NCBI GenBank assembly: GCA_944381405.1
Contig: CALWLA010000016.1
Span: 1-49,867 of the forward strand
DNA length: 49,867 nucleotides
DNA from: an uncultured Lachnospiraceae bacterium
GTDB taxonomy: Bacteria; Bacillota; Clostridia; Lachnospirales; Lachnospiraceae
Reading direction: 5' to 3'
In this document: piece by piece, positions 16,707 through 25,077 of the stretch
How the letters are laid out: the number at the start of each line of letters is the position of its first letter
Position numbering within the stretch: the stretch's first letter is position 1
Translations under genes and position numbers: made by a program
Notes under the pieces: model-generated
Told to the model about the DNA's origin: nothing
What the model saw: the letters and a program-made list of their open reading frames with translations, nothing else
The model's database searches: none

Positions 16707-17045
16707 TTACGCTTTGGCGGAAGCGGGTTCAGCAGGCGCATCCTCTGCCACCTGCTCCTGAAAGGGCTCCTCGGGTCCCTCCTCGATCAGGAAATCATCG
16801 TCAAAGTCGTCCTCATAATCCTCAAGATAATCCTTTGACATGAACTTATAGACTGCAAAGGCGATGCCCGCTACGGCGGCAATGGCGCCGATCACTGCGA
16901 GAACGGTCAGAATGATCCGTTTCATTCTTGCTTCCTCCTCTTTTTCCGCGTAGATCTCGCTGAGCTTCAGTCTGTGGATCAGGTCCTCGATCCGATCAGA
17001 TGTATCGCTTTTTAACATGCTCCATCTTTCATTCAGTCTGTCCAT
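16707..17045 (-). CDS. Small single-pass membrane protein with acidic tail, unknown function
   Basis: Unrecognised protein of 112 residues. An amphipathic N-terminal helix region (MDRLNERWSMLKSDTSDRI, about 1-40) is followed by one membrane helix (about 45-65, IILTVLAVIGAIAAVAGIAF). The C-terminal tail is strongly acidic (DYLEDYEDDFDDDF) and then Pro/Ala-rich. The ATG at 17045 has GGAGG at ideal distance; the ATG at 17060 overlaps that site and is not used. It is a single-gene transcript: a promoter lies in the pcrA 3' end and a perfect terminator follows. Its layout resembles small clostridial envelope proteins with YtxH-like or DUF4366-like organisation, but I do not assign it. Confidence 0.72.
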   Translation of the reverse strand: MDRLNERWSMLKSDTSDRIEDLIHRLKLSEIYAEKEEEARMKRIILTVLAVIGAIAAVAGIAFAVYKFMSKDYLEDYEDDFDDDFLIEEGPEEPFQEQVAEDAPAEPASAKA

Positions 17046-17083
17046 AGTTATTTCCTCCATTTACGAAGCCTTTTGGTGTCTTT

Positions 17084-17112
17084 AGTATACTACACTTTCT
17101 TCAGCTTTGCAA
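17084..17112 (-). promoter_or_regulatory. Promoter of the small acidic membrane protein gene
   Basis: Minus strand TTGCAA (17107-17112, inside the pcrA 3' end), a 17-base spacer, TATACT (17084-17089). Confidence 0.7.
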
Positions 17113-19525
17113 ACCCGGCGAACATTCTCTTTACGCCTACGGCGTCAAATTCCACCGTTACCTCGTAATCCTTGGGGGTCTCCTGGATCTCCCTGACGGT
17201 TCCCTCCCCGAATTTGATATGGCTCACCCGGTCTCCCACCCCGTAATCTGGCTTCTGCTTCTGCATCATGGAGCCCAGCTTTCCCATGTCCGCCGCCTTC
17301 CGGCTCCGGCCGCTGCTCGGGTCAAGGGAGCCGAAATGGCCCCGGCCAAAGGCGCCGGCAGCAGGACCTCCCGCAGCCGGAGAAAGGCTTTCTGCGGTCT
17401 TCCGGCTATAATCGCTGTACACGTTTTCGCTGCCGGAAAAGCCGTTAAAGAGCCGGCTTCTGCCGTTGGCAAATCCAGAGGGATTTCCTGCAAATCCCCG
17501 TTTCGGGATCGCCCGGTCGTAATCGTCGTCAAAGTCTTCCCAACGGGCAGCCCGCTGTCTTTGGAACAGCTTTTCGCAGCAGTCCTCCGGAATCTCGTCG
17601 ATAAACCGGGAAGGCCTTTCGTAACGGGTCTCCCCATGGATCATCCGCTCCCTGGCGGAGCTTAAGCGAAGAGAGCGTCTGGCGCGGGTGATGCCCACAT
17701 AGCACAGCCGCCGTTCCTCCTCGATCTCCGCCTCCGGATCGTCTCCGTTGATGGAGGCGCTGGAGGGAAAAAGCCCCTCCTCCATGCCGCAGAGATACAC
17801 CTTGTCAAACTCCAGGCCCTTTGCGGAATGAAGGGTCATCATGGTGAGCACATCCTCCGTATCGCTTCTGCGGTCGATATCGGATACCAGGGCCACCTCC
17901 TCCAGAAAACCGGCCAGACGGTCCCCGCCGCCTGACTCCGGCCCGGAGGAAAGCCCCTCCCGTTCCTCGTCGTAAGAGGCCGCCTTGTTGATGAGCTCGT
18001 CGATGTTTTCCAGGCGGGTCTCCGCCTCGATCTCCCCTTCCTTTTTCAGTTCCTCCGCATAGCCCGTCTCGTCCCGCACCGCCGCGATGAGCTCCTTCAA
18101 GGGCAGCTCCGGCTCCAGGGCCCGCTTCCGGAAATCCTCGATGCCCTCCACAAAGCCCCGGATCTTTCTGGCTGCTGCAGCGCCTACCCCCGGTACCTGC
18201 TCCGCTTCCCTCAGGGCGTCATAAAAGCTCATGCCTCTTTCCGCCGCGTACTCCCGGACCCGGCTGACGGTGGTCTGGCCGATGCCCCGCTTGGGCACGT
18301 TGATGATGCGCTCACAGGCCAGGTCGTCCACCCCATTGGCGGTGATCCGCAGATAGGACAAAATGTCCTTGATCTCCCGCCTCTGATAGAAATTGACGCC
18401 CCCTACGATGATATAGGGCACGTTCTGCCGGATACATTTTTCTTCAAACAGTCGGGACTGGGCGTTGGTCCTGTACAAAATGGCCTGATCCCGCAGGGGA
18501 TAAGGGGAGGCTACCGCCTCCCGGATCACCGCCTCCGCCTCCGCTCCGGCAGTTTCATATTCCTGATAATGGGGCATCTCCCCTTCCTCGTTTTCCGTCC
18601 AGAGGCTCTTTTCCTTTCTGCCCAGGTTGTGGCGGATCACCCCGTTGGCCGCCCTGAGGATCCGCTTTGTGGAGCGGTAGTTCTGCTCCAGCCGCACTAC
18701 ATGGGCGCCGGGGAAGCTCCGCTCAAAGCTCAGGATGTTTTCGATGTTGGCGCCCCGGAATTTGTAAATGGACTGATCGTCGTCGCCCACCACGCAGAGA
18801 TTCCGGTATCTGGCGGACATCATCCGCAAAAGCTCGAACTGCACCGTGTTGGTGTCCTGATACTCGTCCACCATGATATAGTGGAAACGCTCCTGATATC
18901 CTGCCAGCACCTCGGGAAATTCCCTGAAGAGCTCCACGGTCCGAAGCAAAAGGTCGTCGAAATCCAGGGCGTTGTTTTTCTTCAGCTGCTTTTCGTATTC
19001 CTCATAGAGACGGGCGATGTTCCGTTCCCGGAGGTCCGCCGCCTCCCGGGCATAAAGTTCTGCGTCCTTCATCTCATTTTTCGCGGCGGAGATCTCCGCC
19101 AGCACGCCCCGCTCCCGATACATCTTGGGGTCCAGATCCAAGGCCTTGATCACCTGCTTCATGAGGGTCCTCTGATCGTCCCCGTCGTAAATGGTAAAAT
19201 CACGCTCATATCCGAGACGGTCGATGTCCCGGCGCAGGATCCGCACGCACATGGAGTGGAAGGTGGAGACAAAAACGTTCTGGCCGCTGCCTCCCAGCAT
19301 GGCGTCCACCCGCTCCCGCATCTCTCCCGCTGCCTTGTTGGTAAAGGTAATGGCCAGGATCTGCCAGGGCATCACGCCCTCTTCGATGAGCCAAGCGATC
19401 CGGTGGGTCAGCACCCGGGTCTTTCCGGAGCCGGCCCCCGCCAGAATCAAAAGAGGGCCCTCCTTGTGGAGAACCGCCTCCCGCTGCCGGTCATTCAGTT
19501 TTGCAAGCGCCGCATCCATTTCCAT
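17090..19525 (-). CDS. pcrA: ATP-dependent 3'-5' DNA helicase PcrA (UvrD family)
   Basis: Superfamily 1A helicase for nucleotide-excision repair, rolling-circle replication and removal of RecA from DNA. It is 811 residues. The Q-motif LNDRQREAV (10-18) and Walker A AGAGSGKT (29-36) open the protein. The DEYQDTN box, VVGDDDQSIYKFRGA, LEQNYRST, MTLHSAKGLEFDKVYL and VGITRARRSL complete the helicase motifs. The C-terminal Tudor-like domain (VGDRVSHIKFGEGTVREI) is the RNA-polymerase-binding module of PcrA. The ATG at 19525 follows AAGGAGGT; the longer frame to 19609 reads through the promoter. It is divergent from the DUF1836 gene and shares its -35 box. Confidence 0.96.
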   Translation of the reverse strand: MEMDAALAKLNDRQREAVLHKEGPLLILAGAGSGKTRVLTHRIAWLIEEGVMPWQILAITFTNKAAGEMRERVDAMLGGSGQNVFVSTFHSMCVRILRRDIDRLGYERDFTIYDGDDQRTLMKQVIKALDLDPKMYRERGVLAEISAAKNEMKDAELYAREAADLRERNIARLYEEYEKQLKKNNALDFDDLLLRTVELFREFPEVLAGYQERFHYIMVDEYQDTNTVQFELLRMMSARYRNLCVVGDDDQSIYKFRGANIENILSFERSFPGAHVVRLEQNYRSTKRILRAANGVIRHNLGRKEKSLWTENEEGEMPHYQEYETAGAEAEAVIREAVASPYPLRDQAILYRTNAQSRLFEEKCIRQNVPYIIVGGVNFYQRREIKDILSYLRITANGVDDLACERIINVPKRGIGQTTVSRVREYAAERGMSFYDALREAEQVPGVGAAAARKIRGFVEGIEDFRKRALEPELPLKELIAAVRDETGYAEELKKEGEIEAETRLENIDELINKAASYDEEREGLSSGPESGGGDRLAGFLEEVALVSDIDRRSDTEDVLTMMTLHSAKGLEFDKVYLCGMEEGLFPSSASINGDDPEAEIEEERRLCYVGITRARRSLRLSSARERMIHGETRYERPSRFIDEIPEDCCEKLFQRQRAARWEDFDDDYDRAIPKRGFAGNPSGFANGRSRLFNGFSGSENVYSDYSRKTAESLSPAAGGPAAGAFGRGHFGSLDPSSGRSRKAADMGKLGSMMQKQKPDYGVGDRVSHIKFGEGTVREIQETPKDYEVTVEFDAVGVKRMFAGFAKLKKV

Positions 19526-19569
19526 AAAGGCCACCTCCTTTTGCCGGCCTCCGCCGGCCGCATTGCTAC

Positions 19570-19598
19570 AGTATATCAGAAAATGAAAAAACTTGCCA
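19570..19598 (-). promoter_or_regulatory. pcrA promoter, sharing its -35 box with the divergent promoter
   Basis: Minus strand TGGCAA (19593-19598), a 17-base spacer, TATACT (19570-19575). The -35 hexamer occupies the same six base pairs as the TTGCCA -35 of the plus-strand promoter, so two polymerases could not bind at once. Confidence 0.6.
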
Positions 19599-19621
19599 CC
19601 TAGTTTCAAATACCGTATAAT
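19593..19621 (+). promoter_or_regulatory. Promoter of the DUF1836 gene
   Basis: TTGCCA (19593-19598), a 17-base spacer, TATAAT (19616-19621). It is followed by a short leader and an AAAGGA ribosome site before the ATG at 19649. Confidence 0.78.
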
Positions 19622-19648
19622 ATGGTCTTACAGGAAGAAAGGAAGCCT

Positions 19649-20287
19649 ATGAAAAACAAAGAAACGCTCCACAGCCTGCTCCGCTTTCTCGACACCATCA
19701 GCTATGTCAAGCCGGAGCAGATCCCGGATATCGACCTTTATATGGATCAGGTCACCAGCTTCATGGAGGATCACCTGAAAAAGGTGAAGCGTTACCCTGA
19801 GGACAAGGTCCTGACCAAGACCATGATCAACAACTACACAAAAGCGAAGATCCTGCCCCCTCCGGAAAAGAAAAAATACTCCAGGGAGCACATGTATATG
19901 CTGCTCTTCATCTACTACTATAAGGGCATCCTGTCCCTGGGGGATCTGAACACGGTGCTGTCGGGCCTTGAGGGAAAATACTTCAACGCTCCGGAGCTCA
20001 ACCTGGAGGAGATCTACAAGGAGGTCTTCCGTCTGGAATATTCCCAGATGATGGTGCTGAAGGAGGACATCCTTCAGAAATTCAAACGCGCCGAGGAAAC
20101 CTTCCAGGAAGGGGAAGGCCCCGGAGCCTCCCTTTCTCCCGAAGACCGGGAGGAGCTTCGGCTGTTTTCCTTCATCAGCGAGCTGGCCTTTGACGTTTAT
20201 CTGAAAAAGCTGCTGATCGAAAAGCTCTGCGACCAGATCGCCGAAGAAAGGCCTGCAAACAACAAGCGAAAAGGGCTCTCCCGCTAA
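19649..20287 (+). CDS. DUF1836-domain protein, probable MerR-like DNA-binding protein
   Basis: A 212-residue soluble protein of the DUF1836 family found in Firmicutes. The family has a winged-helix/MerR-like fold; here TKTMINNYTKAKILPPPEKKKYSREHM is the helix-turn-helix-like part (about 55-85), with the MINNYTKAKILPPP motif strongly conserved. The remaining alpha-helical region (about 85-205) probably mediates dimerisation or ligand response. The family's function is not established; regulation is inferred. The start at 19649 has AAAGGA upstream; the earlier in-frame ATG at 19622 overlaps the -10 box. Two terminators follow. It is divergent from pcrA. Confidence 0.85.
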   Translation: MKNKETLHSLLRFLDTISYVKPEQIPDIDLYMDQVTSFMEDHLKKVKRYPEDKVLTKTMINNYTKAKILPPPEKKKYSREHMYMLLFIYYYKGILSLGDLNTVLSGLEGKYFNAPELNLEEIYKEVFRLEYSQMMVLKEDILQKFKRAEETFQEGEGPGASLSPEDREELRLFSFISELAFDVYLKKLLIEKLCDQIAEERPANNKRKGLSR

Positions 20288-20302
20288 GGAGGCCCTTTTT
20301 TT
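20270..20302 (+). terminator. Terminator of the DUF1836 gene
   Basis: AAAGGGC (20270-20276) pairs with GCCCTTT (20292-20298), followed by further T. The stem starts inside the coding end and spans the stop codon. Confidence 0.8.
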
Positions 20303-20315
20303 GCTGCCAGGCTCC

Positions 20316-20337
20316 GGCTTTTGCCAAAGCCTTTTTT
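20316..20337 (+). terminator. Second terminator after the DUF1836 gene
   Basis: GGCTTT, a TGCC loop, AAAGCC, then six T. It is a back-up stop before the convergent formate/nitrite transporter gene. Confidence 0.7.
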
Positions 20338-20356
20338 ATTTCAGAGGTCTTTCCCC

Positions 20357-21154
20357 TTACTTTTTGGAAAAGATGTGATAAAGGGCCGCTCCCAGACCCA
20401 TGCCGCCGATGATGTTTCCAATGGTCACAGGAATCAGGTTGGCCATCACGGCGCTGCCCAGGGAAAGCCCCGGCGCAAGCTCCGCCAGTTCCGGATAGGC
20501 CGCTTTGGTAAAGAGTCCCGCCGAGAGGTAATACATGTTTGCCACGCTGTGCTCAAAGCCGCTGATGACGAAGAGGGCGATGGGGAAATAAAGGCCCGCC
20601 AGCTTGCCCCCTGTGGTCTTCGCGGACATGGAGCACCAGACCGCCACGCACACCAGGAAATTACAGAGGATGCCCCGGCACAGGGCGTCCTGCAGGCTCA
20701 AGCTCACCTTTTTTTCCGCAGTGCTGAGGATCACCTCCGCAAAAACGCCGGAAAACAGAGAGGGCACATGTCCCCCTACCACAAGGGCCGCCACCAAAAG
20801 GCTGCCCAGCAGATTGCCAAGATACACGAAGGCCCAGTTCCGCAGCATTTCCGAAAGCCTGATGCGGCCCTTCAAAAGGGGTATCACCAGAAGGCTGTTG
20901 CCGGTAAAAAGCTCCGCGCCGCAGAGGATCACCATGGCAAGGCCTCCGGGGAACAGCAGGGCGCTGATGAGCTTGCCTGCCCCGTCTCCGTTGGCCCCTG
21001 AAACAGCGATGGAGCCCGCCGTGGAGGCCGCTCCCGCCAGGGCGATGAACATGCCGGACAGAATGCCTGAGATCAGCAGGGCCGCCGCCGTCATCCGCAC
21101 CTTCTTTTCACCCGCTCCCAGATAATTTTCCGCAATCTCATAAGACGTGTACAT
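20357..21154 (-). CDS. Formate/nitrite transporter family channel (FocA/NirC)
   Basis: A pentameric membrane channel for small monovalent anions such as formate, nitrite or hydrosulfide. It is 265 residues with six membrane helices. Family landmarks are CGAELFTGNSL (helix 2-3 region), YLGNLLGS, GFEHSVANMYYL with the conserved pore His in FEHS, and NLIPVTIGNIIGGMG near the C-terminus. The ATG at 21154 follows AAAGGAGA. No pyruvate formate-lyase or nitrite reductase gene is nearby, so the anion cannot be named; formate is likely in a fermenter. A small perfect dyad (21203-21217) lies in its upstream region. Confidence 0.92.
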   Translation of the reverse strand: MYTSYEIAENYLGAGEKKVRMTAAALLISGILSGMFIALAGAASTAGSIAVSGANGDGAGKLISALLFPGGLAMVILCGAELFTGNSLLVIPLLKGRIRLSEMLRNWAFVYLGNLLGSLLVAALVVGGHVPSLFSGVFAEVILSTAEKKVSLSLQDALCRGILCNFLVCVAVWCSMSAKTTGGKLAGLYFPIALFVISGFEHSVANMYYLSAGLFTKAAYPELAELAPGLSLGSAVMANLIPVTIGNIIGGMGLGAALYHIFSKK

Positions 21155-21202
21155 TGGTTTCTCCTTTCATTGATTCCGCCGTGTTTTCCACGGCATACAG
21201 GG

Positions 21203-21217
21203 ATACCCGCAGGGTAT
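21203..21217. promoter_or_regulatory. Perfect 6-base dyad upstream of the formate/nitrite channel gene
   Basis: ATACCC, GCA, GGGTAT. It is placed about 50 bases before the gene, between it and the serS terminator. It may be an operator or a small hairpin; no matching regulator is known here. Confidence 0.35.
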
Positions 21218-21225
21218 TATGATTC

Positions 21226-21254
21226 AAAAAGCGCCCGCCAAGCCAGCAGGCGCT
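21226..21254 (-). terminator. Terminator of serS
   Basis: Minus strand AGCGCCTGC pairs with GCGGGCGCT (one G-U) around a 7-base loop and is followed by a five-T run. It lies 13 bases after the serS stop. Confidence 0.85.
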
Positions 21255-21266
21255 GTTTTTTTCTGT

Positions 21267-22589
21267 TTATTTTTGGGATTTTGCCGCAGCCTCGATGGAG
21301 TTGTACTTGGGGACAAGCACCTCCTGGCCTCCCATGTAGGGGCGCAGTGCCGCAGGGATCCGCACGCTTCCGTCTGCCTGCAGATTGTTCTCCAGGAAAG
21401 CGATGAGCATTCTCGGCGGAGCCACGCAGGTATTGTTCAGGGTATGGGCCAGATGATTGCCTTTTTCCTTGGACTTGATGCGGATCTTCAGACGGCGGGC
21501 CTGAGCGTCTCCCAGATTGGAGCAGGAGCCCACCTCGAAGTATTTCTTCTGGCGGGGAGACCAGGCCTCCACGTCGCAGGATTTTACCTTCAGGTCTGCC
21601 AGATCGCCGGAGCAGCACTCCAGCTGTCTTACGGGGATGTCCAGGGTGCGGAAGAAATCCACCGTATTCTTCCAGAGCACGTCGTACCACTTCATGGACT
21701 CCTCCGGCTCGCAGACAACGATCATCTCCTGCTTTTCGAACTGATGGATCCGGTAAACGCCTCTCTCCTCGATGCCGTGAGCGCCCTTTTCCTTCCGGAA
21801 GCAGGGAGAATAAGAGGTCATGGTGATGGGCAGCTTTTCCTCCTCGATGGTCTGATCGATGAACTTGCCGATCATGGAATGCTCAGAGGTTCCGATGAGG
21901 TAAAGGTCCTCCCCTTCGATCTTGTACATCATGGCATCCATCTCCGCAAAGGACATGACGCCGGTCACCACCTTGGAACGGATCATAAAGGGCGGGATGC
22001 AGTAGGTGAAGCCCCGGCCGATCATGAAGTCTCTGGCGTAGGCGATCACCGCCTCGTGCAGACGGGCAATGTCTCCCATGAGATAATAAAATCCGTTGCC
22101 TGCCACCCGGCCTGCAGCGTCCATGTCGATGCCATCGAAGGACTCCATGATATCCGTGTGATAGGGCACCTCAAACTCCGGACATACCGGCTCTCCGAAG
22201 CGCTGTACCTCCACGTTTTCGGAATCGTCCTTTCCGATGGGAACGGAGGGATCGATCATCTGGGGGATCACCATCATCTTCTGAGTCAGCTGCTCGGAAA
22301 GCTCGTTCTGCCGTGCGGAAAGCTGATCCAAAAGATCTCCGTCCTTTACCACCTCGGCCTTTGCGGCCTCGGCCTCCTCCTTCATGCCCTTGGCCATGAG
22401 AGCGCCGATCTCCTTGGAGATCTTGTTGCGCTTTGCCCGAAGATCGTCCGCCTCTGTCTGTACCTTTCTCAGCTCGGCGTCGATGGCGATGCACTCGTCC
22501 ACCAGGGGAAGCTTTTCGTCCTGGAATTTCTTTTTGATGTTTTCCTTGACTGCGTCCGGATTTTCGCGGACAAATCTGATATCAAGCAT
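21267..22589 (-). CDS. serS: Seryl-tRNA synthetase
   Basis: Charges tRNA-Ser with serine in the cytoplasm. The 440-residue protein has the long N-terminal coiled-coil arm that grips the tRNA variable loop (about 30-105, IDAELRKVQTEADDLRAKRN) and a class II catalytic core. Motif 2 is in SPCFRKEKGAHGIEERGVYR, with HQFEKQEM. Motif 3 is NNTCVAPPRMLIAFLENN. The seryl-AMP binding segment TSEH is also present. Cys residues in CCSGDLADL and CDVEAW are seen in many clostridial SerRS. The start MLDIRFVRENPD is canonical. There is only 75 bases to the kinase gene upstream and no T-box leader is visible there. Confidence 0.96.
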   Translation of the reverse strand: MLDIRFVRENPDAVKENIKKKFQDEKLPLVDECIAIDAELRKVQTEADDLRAKRNKISKEIGALMAKGMKEEAEAAKAEVVKDGDLLDQLSARQNELSEQLTQKMMVIPQMIDPSVPIGKDDSENVEVQRFGEPVCPEFEVPYHTDIMESFDGIDMDAAGRVAGNGFYYLMGDIARLHEAVIAYARDFMIGRGFTYCIPPFMIRSKVVTGVMSFAEMDAMMYKIEGEDLYLIGTSEHSMIGKFIDQTIEEEKLPITMTSYSPCFRKEKGAHGIEERGVYRIHQFEKQEMIVVCEPEESMKWYDVLWKNTVDFFRTLDIPVRQLECCSGDLADLKVKSCDVEAWSPRQKKYFEVGSCSNLGDAQARRLKIRIKSKEKGNHLAHTLNNTCVAPPRMLIAFLENNLQADGSVRIPAALRPYMGGQEVLVPKYNSIEAAAKSQK

Positions 22590-22625
22590 GTTTCATACTC
22601 CTCATATTCGGCTTTTATTCTGGAA

Positions 22626-22649
22626 AGGCCTCTTATCTGAAAGAGGCCT
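22626..22649. terminator. Hairpin between the pyridoxamine kinase gene and serS
   Basis: AGGCCTCTT and AAGAGGCCT, perfect 9-base arms around a 6-base loop. Only a weak TTCC follows on the minus strand, so it may be a partial terminator or a processing site. Confidence 0.5.
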
Positions 22650-22664
22650 CCGATTACATATTCA

Positions 22665-23549
22665 TCATCTGACCTGATCGTACATGGTGCAGGCCAGCTT
22701 GTCCAGGATCAGCTCAAAGGCCGCTCCCTGATTGACCGGGATATGCCGTTCCTCGGAAACCCGTACCGCCTTACAGATAAAATCCTGGGCCTTTTTCACG
22801 GACCGCTCCAGCCCCATGCCGGAAACCACGGAGGTACAGAGAATGGCGGAAAAGATGTCTCCGGTGCCGGGACGGTTCTGTCCTGCCTTCCGCACTGCCA
22901 GGAAGCTCACCTGATCTCCGTCTGCCACCACGTTCATGTAACGCTCATGGCGCTCGATGCCGGTGATCACCACCTGCTTTGGTCCCATTTCCTGCAGCTG
23001 ATGGGCCATGTTGATCAGGGCGGCCTTCAGCCTGCGCATGGTGTGGTCTGAAAAGGTCCGGAGGATCTCCTGATAGTCCGTTCCCGTCAGGATGCAGGCC
23101 TCCGTCAGATTTGGCTTGATGATGGTAGCCTTCCGGATCAGTTTTTCCCGGATCAGGCTGGCGTACTCCGGCGTGAAGCCCCGGTACAGGGCGCCGTTAT
23201 CCGCCATGGAGGGATCCACGAAGATCACCGTGTTTTCCCCTGAAAAACGGTCGATGAACTCAGAGGCCCGCTGTACCTGTCCCTCGTAATTCATATAACC
23301 GGTCATGATTCCGTCAAAGGAAAGCTTCAGCTGTTCCCAGGCCTGCATATAGGGATCCATATGCTCCGTAAAATCGAATTTATACTCGCTGGGAAAGCCG
23401 GTATGATTCGAAAGAATCGCCGTAGGAAGGGGGCATGCCTGCGCTTTCAGGCAGGATATTACCGGCAGCATAACGGAAAGGCTGCAGCGCCCGTATCCTG
23501 ACATATCGTTGATTACCGCAATTTTCTTTTGTGTGTCTGTCCTGTTCAT
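22665..23549 (-). CDS. pdxY: Pyridoxal/pyridoxamine kinase (PdxY/PdxK type)
   Basis: Phosphorylates pyridoxal, pyridoxine or pyridoxamine for vitamin B6 salvage. The 294-residue ribokinase-fold protein has INDMSGYGRCSLSV (substrate loop), LSNHTGFPS and the metal/ATP region IIKPNLTEACILTG. The catalytic-base motif is RPGTGDIFSAILCTSVVSG (GTGD). Length and order are standard. It lies 190 bases downstream of an ECF-type vitamin uptake component and upstream of serS. Hydroxymethylpyrimidine kinase (ThiD) is the main alternative, but the opening ND-x-SGYG-RCSL is PdxY-like. Confidence 0.9.
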   Translation of the reverse strand: MNRTDTQKKIAVINDMSGYGRCSLSVMLPVISCLKAQACPLPTAILSNHTGFPSEYKFDFTEHMDPYMQAWEQLKLSFDGIMTGYMNYEGQVQRASEFIDRFSGENTVIFVDPSMADNGALYRGFTPEYASLIREKLIRKATIIKPNLTEACILTGTDYQEILRTFSDHTMRRLKAALINMAHQLQEMGPKQVVITGIERHERYMNVVADGDQVSFLAVRKAGQNRPGTGDIFSAILCTSVVSGMGLERSVKKAQDFICKAVRVSEERHIPVNQGAAFELILDKLACTMYDQVR

Positions 23550-23738
23550 CTTGTCTCACCTGATTAGCCTTTGTGTAGTAGTCATATTACGTCATATCAT
23601 GTCCTGGAAGCAACCCTTATTTGAATCCCGGAATCTACTTTAGTATACTCGTTCCGACAAGATTTGTCACGGACTTTTCACACTTTTTCAAGGGATTTCC
23701 GAAGAATTTTTCATATTTCCATCCCTTTTTTCTATTTC

Positions 23739-24317
23739 CTATTTTCTCACAGAGAGACCGGAACGGACCAGCTTCGGCCACAGGGCCATATAGCAGGGCA
23801 CGGAGATGGCCACCGCGATCACGGCGTTCACCAGGGAGGTGAGCCCCTTTTCTCCTAACATCACCAGCACTGCAGGCATGGGGTTGCCAAGGACGAAGTA
23901 AAAGCTGACAAAGGACTGCAGCAGATAAAGGACCACATAGGTCAGGGCTCCCGCGGCTCCGTAAAGCACAAAGGCGGGGACAGAAACTCTGTGTCCCAGA
24001 GGCCGTTTTTCCGCCAGGAAGCCAGCCACCGCTCCCATGGCAAACTTTGTACAAAAGGTGATGAGCCAGTCCACCGGAGTGCCGGGCCAGAAGATCACGT
24101 CAAATAAAAAGGATCCAAGCCCTGCCGCAATCCCTCCCGGCACCGTTCCCAGCAGAAAGCCGGAAAGCAGGCACATGGAATTGCCCAGATGGATCCTCGT
24201 TACGCCAAGGATGGCCGGAATGCGGATCTCCAGCTTTGAACCAGCAAAGACCAGCGCCGCCATCAGGCCCACCATGGCAACCGTATAAAGTCCGAAGCCC
24301 TCTTTTTTTTCTTTCAT
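23739..24317 (-). CDS. ECF transporter S component, likely vitamin (B6-type) substrate
   Basis: Substrate-binding membrane subunit of an energy-coupling-factor importer, 192 residues with about six helices. S-component features are the N-terminal GLYTVAMVGLMAALVFAGSKLEI and TRIHLGNSMCLLSGFLLGTVPGGIAAGLGSFLFD; the LGN motif and Gly-rich stretch bind ligand in this group. The energising EcfA and EcfT genes are not in the window, as is usual for the shared type. The ATG at 24317 has GGGGGAG upstream; the frame to 24401 lacks family sequence. Being next to the pyridoxamine kinase gene suggests a B6 vitamer or hydroxymethylpyrimidine as cargo; folate is also possible. Confidence 0.8.
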   Translation of the reverse strand: MKEKKEGFGLYTVAMVGLMAALVFAGSKLEIRIPAILGVTRIHLGNSMCLLSGFLLGTVPGGIAAGLGSFLFDVIFWPGTPVDWLITFCTKFAMGAVAGFLAEKRPLGHRVSVPAFVLYGAAGALTYVVLYLLQSFVSFYFVLGNPMPAVLVMLGEKGLTSLVNAVIAVAISVPCYMALWPKLVRSGLSVRK

Positions 24318-24388
24318 AACGATCTCCCCCTTCGGCGTCCCCTTTTCCGGGTACGTCCTTTTTTTCAGGGAAATCATATACCTGCCGC

Positions 24389-25057
24389 CTACCGGCTGCA
24401 ATAGCTCTGGAAGCTTTGTAAAAAATGTTTAATGTTCTGCTCCGGTTCCCCTTTGAAAACTGAAGATCCGGCCACAATTACATTGGCCCCCGCCTCTAAA
24501 ATTTCACCCAGGTTTTCCAGGGTCACGCCGCCGTCCACTTCAATGTCGAGATCAAGGCCTCTTTCTTCCGCAAGCTTCCGGAGCCTGCGAATCTTGTCCA
24601 GGGTATAAGGAATAAAATGCTGTCCTCCAAATCCGGGATTGACGGTCATGATCAGCACCATGTCCAGCTTTTCCAGAACGCAGGAAAGGGTCTCCACCGG
24701 GGTAGCAGGATTGAGGCTCACCCCCACCTTCATGCCTGCCTCCCGGATGGCCGTAAGGGTCCGGTCCAGATGCCTGCAGGCCTCTGCATGCACCGTCAGG
24801 ATATCCGCCCCTGCCTCCCGAAAGGCCTCCACATAGCGCACCGGTTCCTCGATCATCAGGTGCACGTCAAAGGGCTTTTCCGTATAGGGCCGCAGGCTCC
24901 TGATCACCGGCGGGCCGATGGTGATGTTGGGCACAAAGGCCCCGTCCATGACGTCGATGTGGATGTACTGGGCCCCTGCCTGGGAGATGCGCTGCACCTC
25001 CTGACCCAGCCTTGCAAAATCCGCCGACAGGATCGAAGGCGAAAGAATATACTTCAT
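24389..25057 (-). CDS. rpe: Ribulose-phosphate 3-epimerase
   Basis: Interconverts ribulose 5-phosphate and xylulose 5-phosphate in the pentose phosphate pathway. The 222-residue TIM barrel has LSPSILSADFARLG, HIDVMDGAFVPNITIGP (catalytic Asp, metal His), DVHLMIEEP, VNPGFGGQ and DIEVDGGV (second catalytic Asp) and the phosphate site VAGSSVF. The ATG at 25057 starts MKYILSPSIL behind GGGGAGGA; the GTG-type extension to 25081 has no family match. It follows the true end of rsgA by 20 bases and is the last gene of the long cluster. The rsgA-rpe order is common in Firmicutes. Confidence 0.96.
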   Translation of the reverse strand: MKYILSPSILSADFARLGQEVQRISQAGAQYIHIDVMDGAFVPNITIGPPVIRSLRPYTEKPFDVHLMIEEPVRYVEAFREAGADILTVHAEACRHLDRTLTAIREAGMKVGVSLNPATPVETLSCVLEKLDMVLIMTVNPGFGGQHFIPYTLDKIRRLRKLAEERGLDLDIEVDGGVTLENLGEILEAGANVIVAGSSVFKGEPEQNIKHFLQSFQSYCSR

Positions 25058-25077
25058 GGTGTCTGTTCCTCCCCGTA

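Noticed and set aside
22590-22664. T-box leader for serS
   Set aside because: Only 75 bases are available, with one simple inverted repeat and no T-box sequence.
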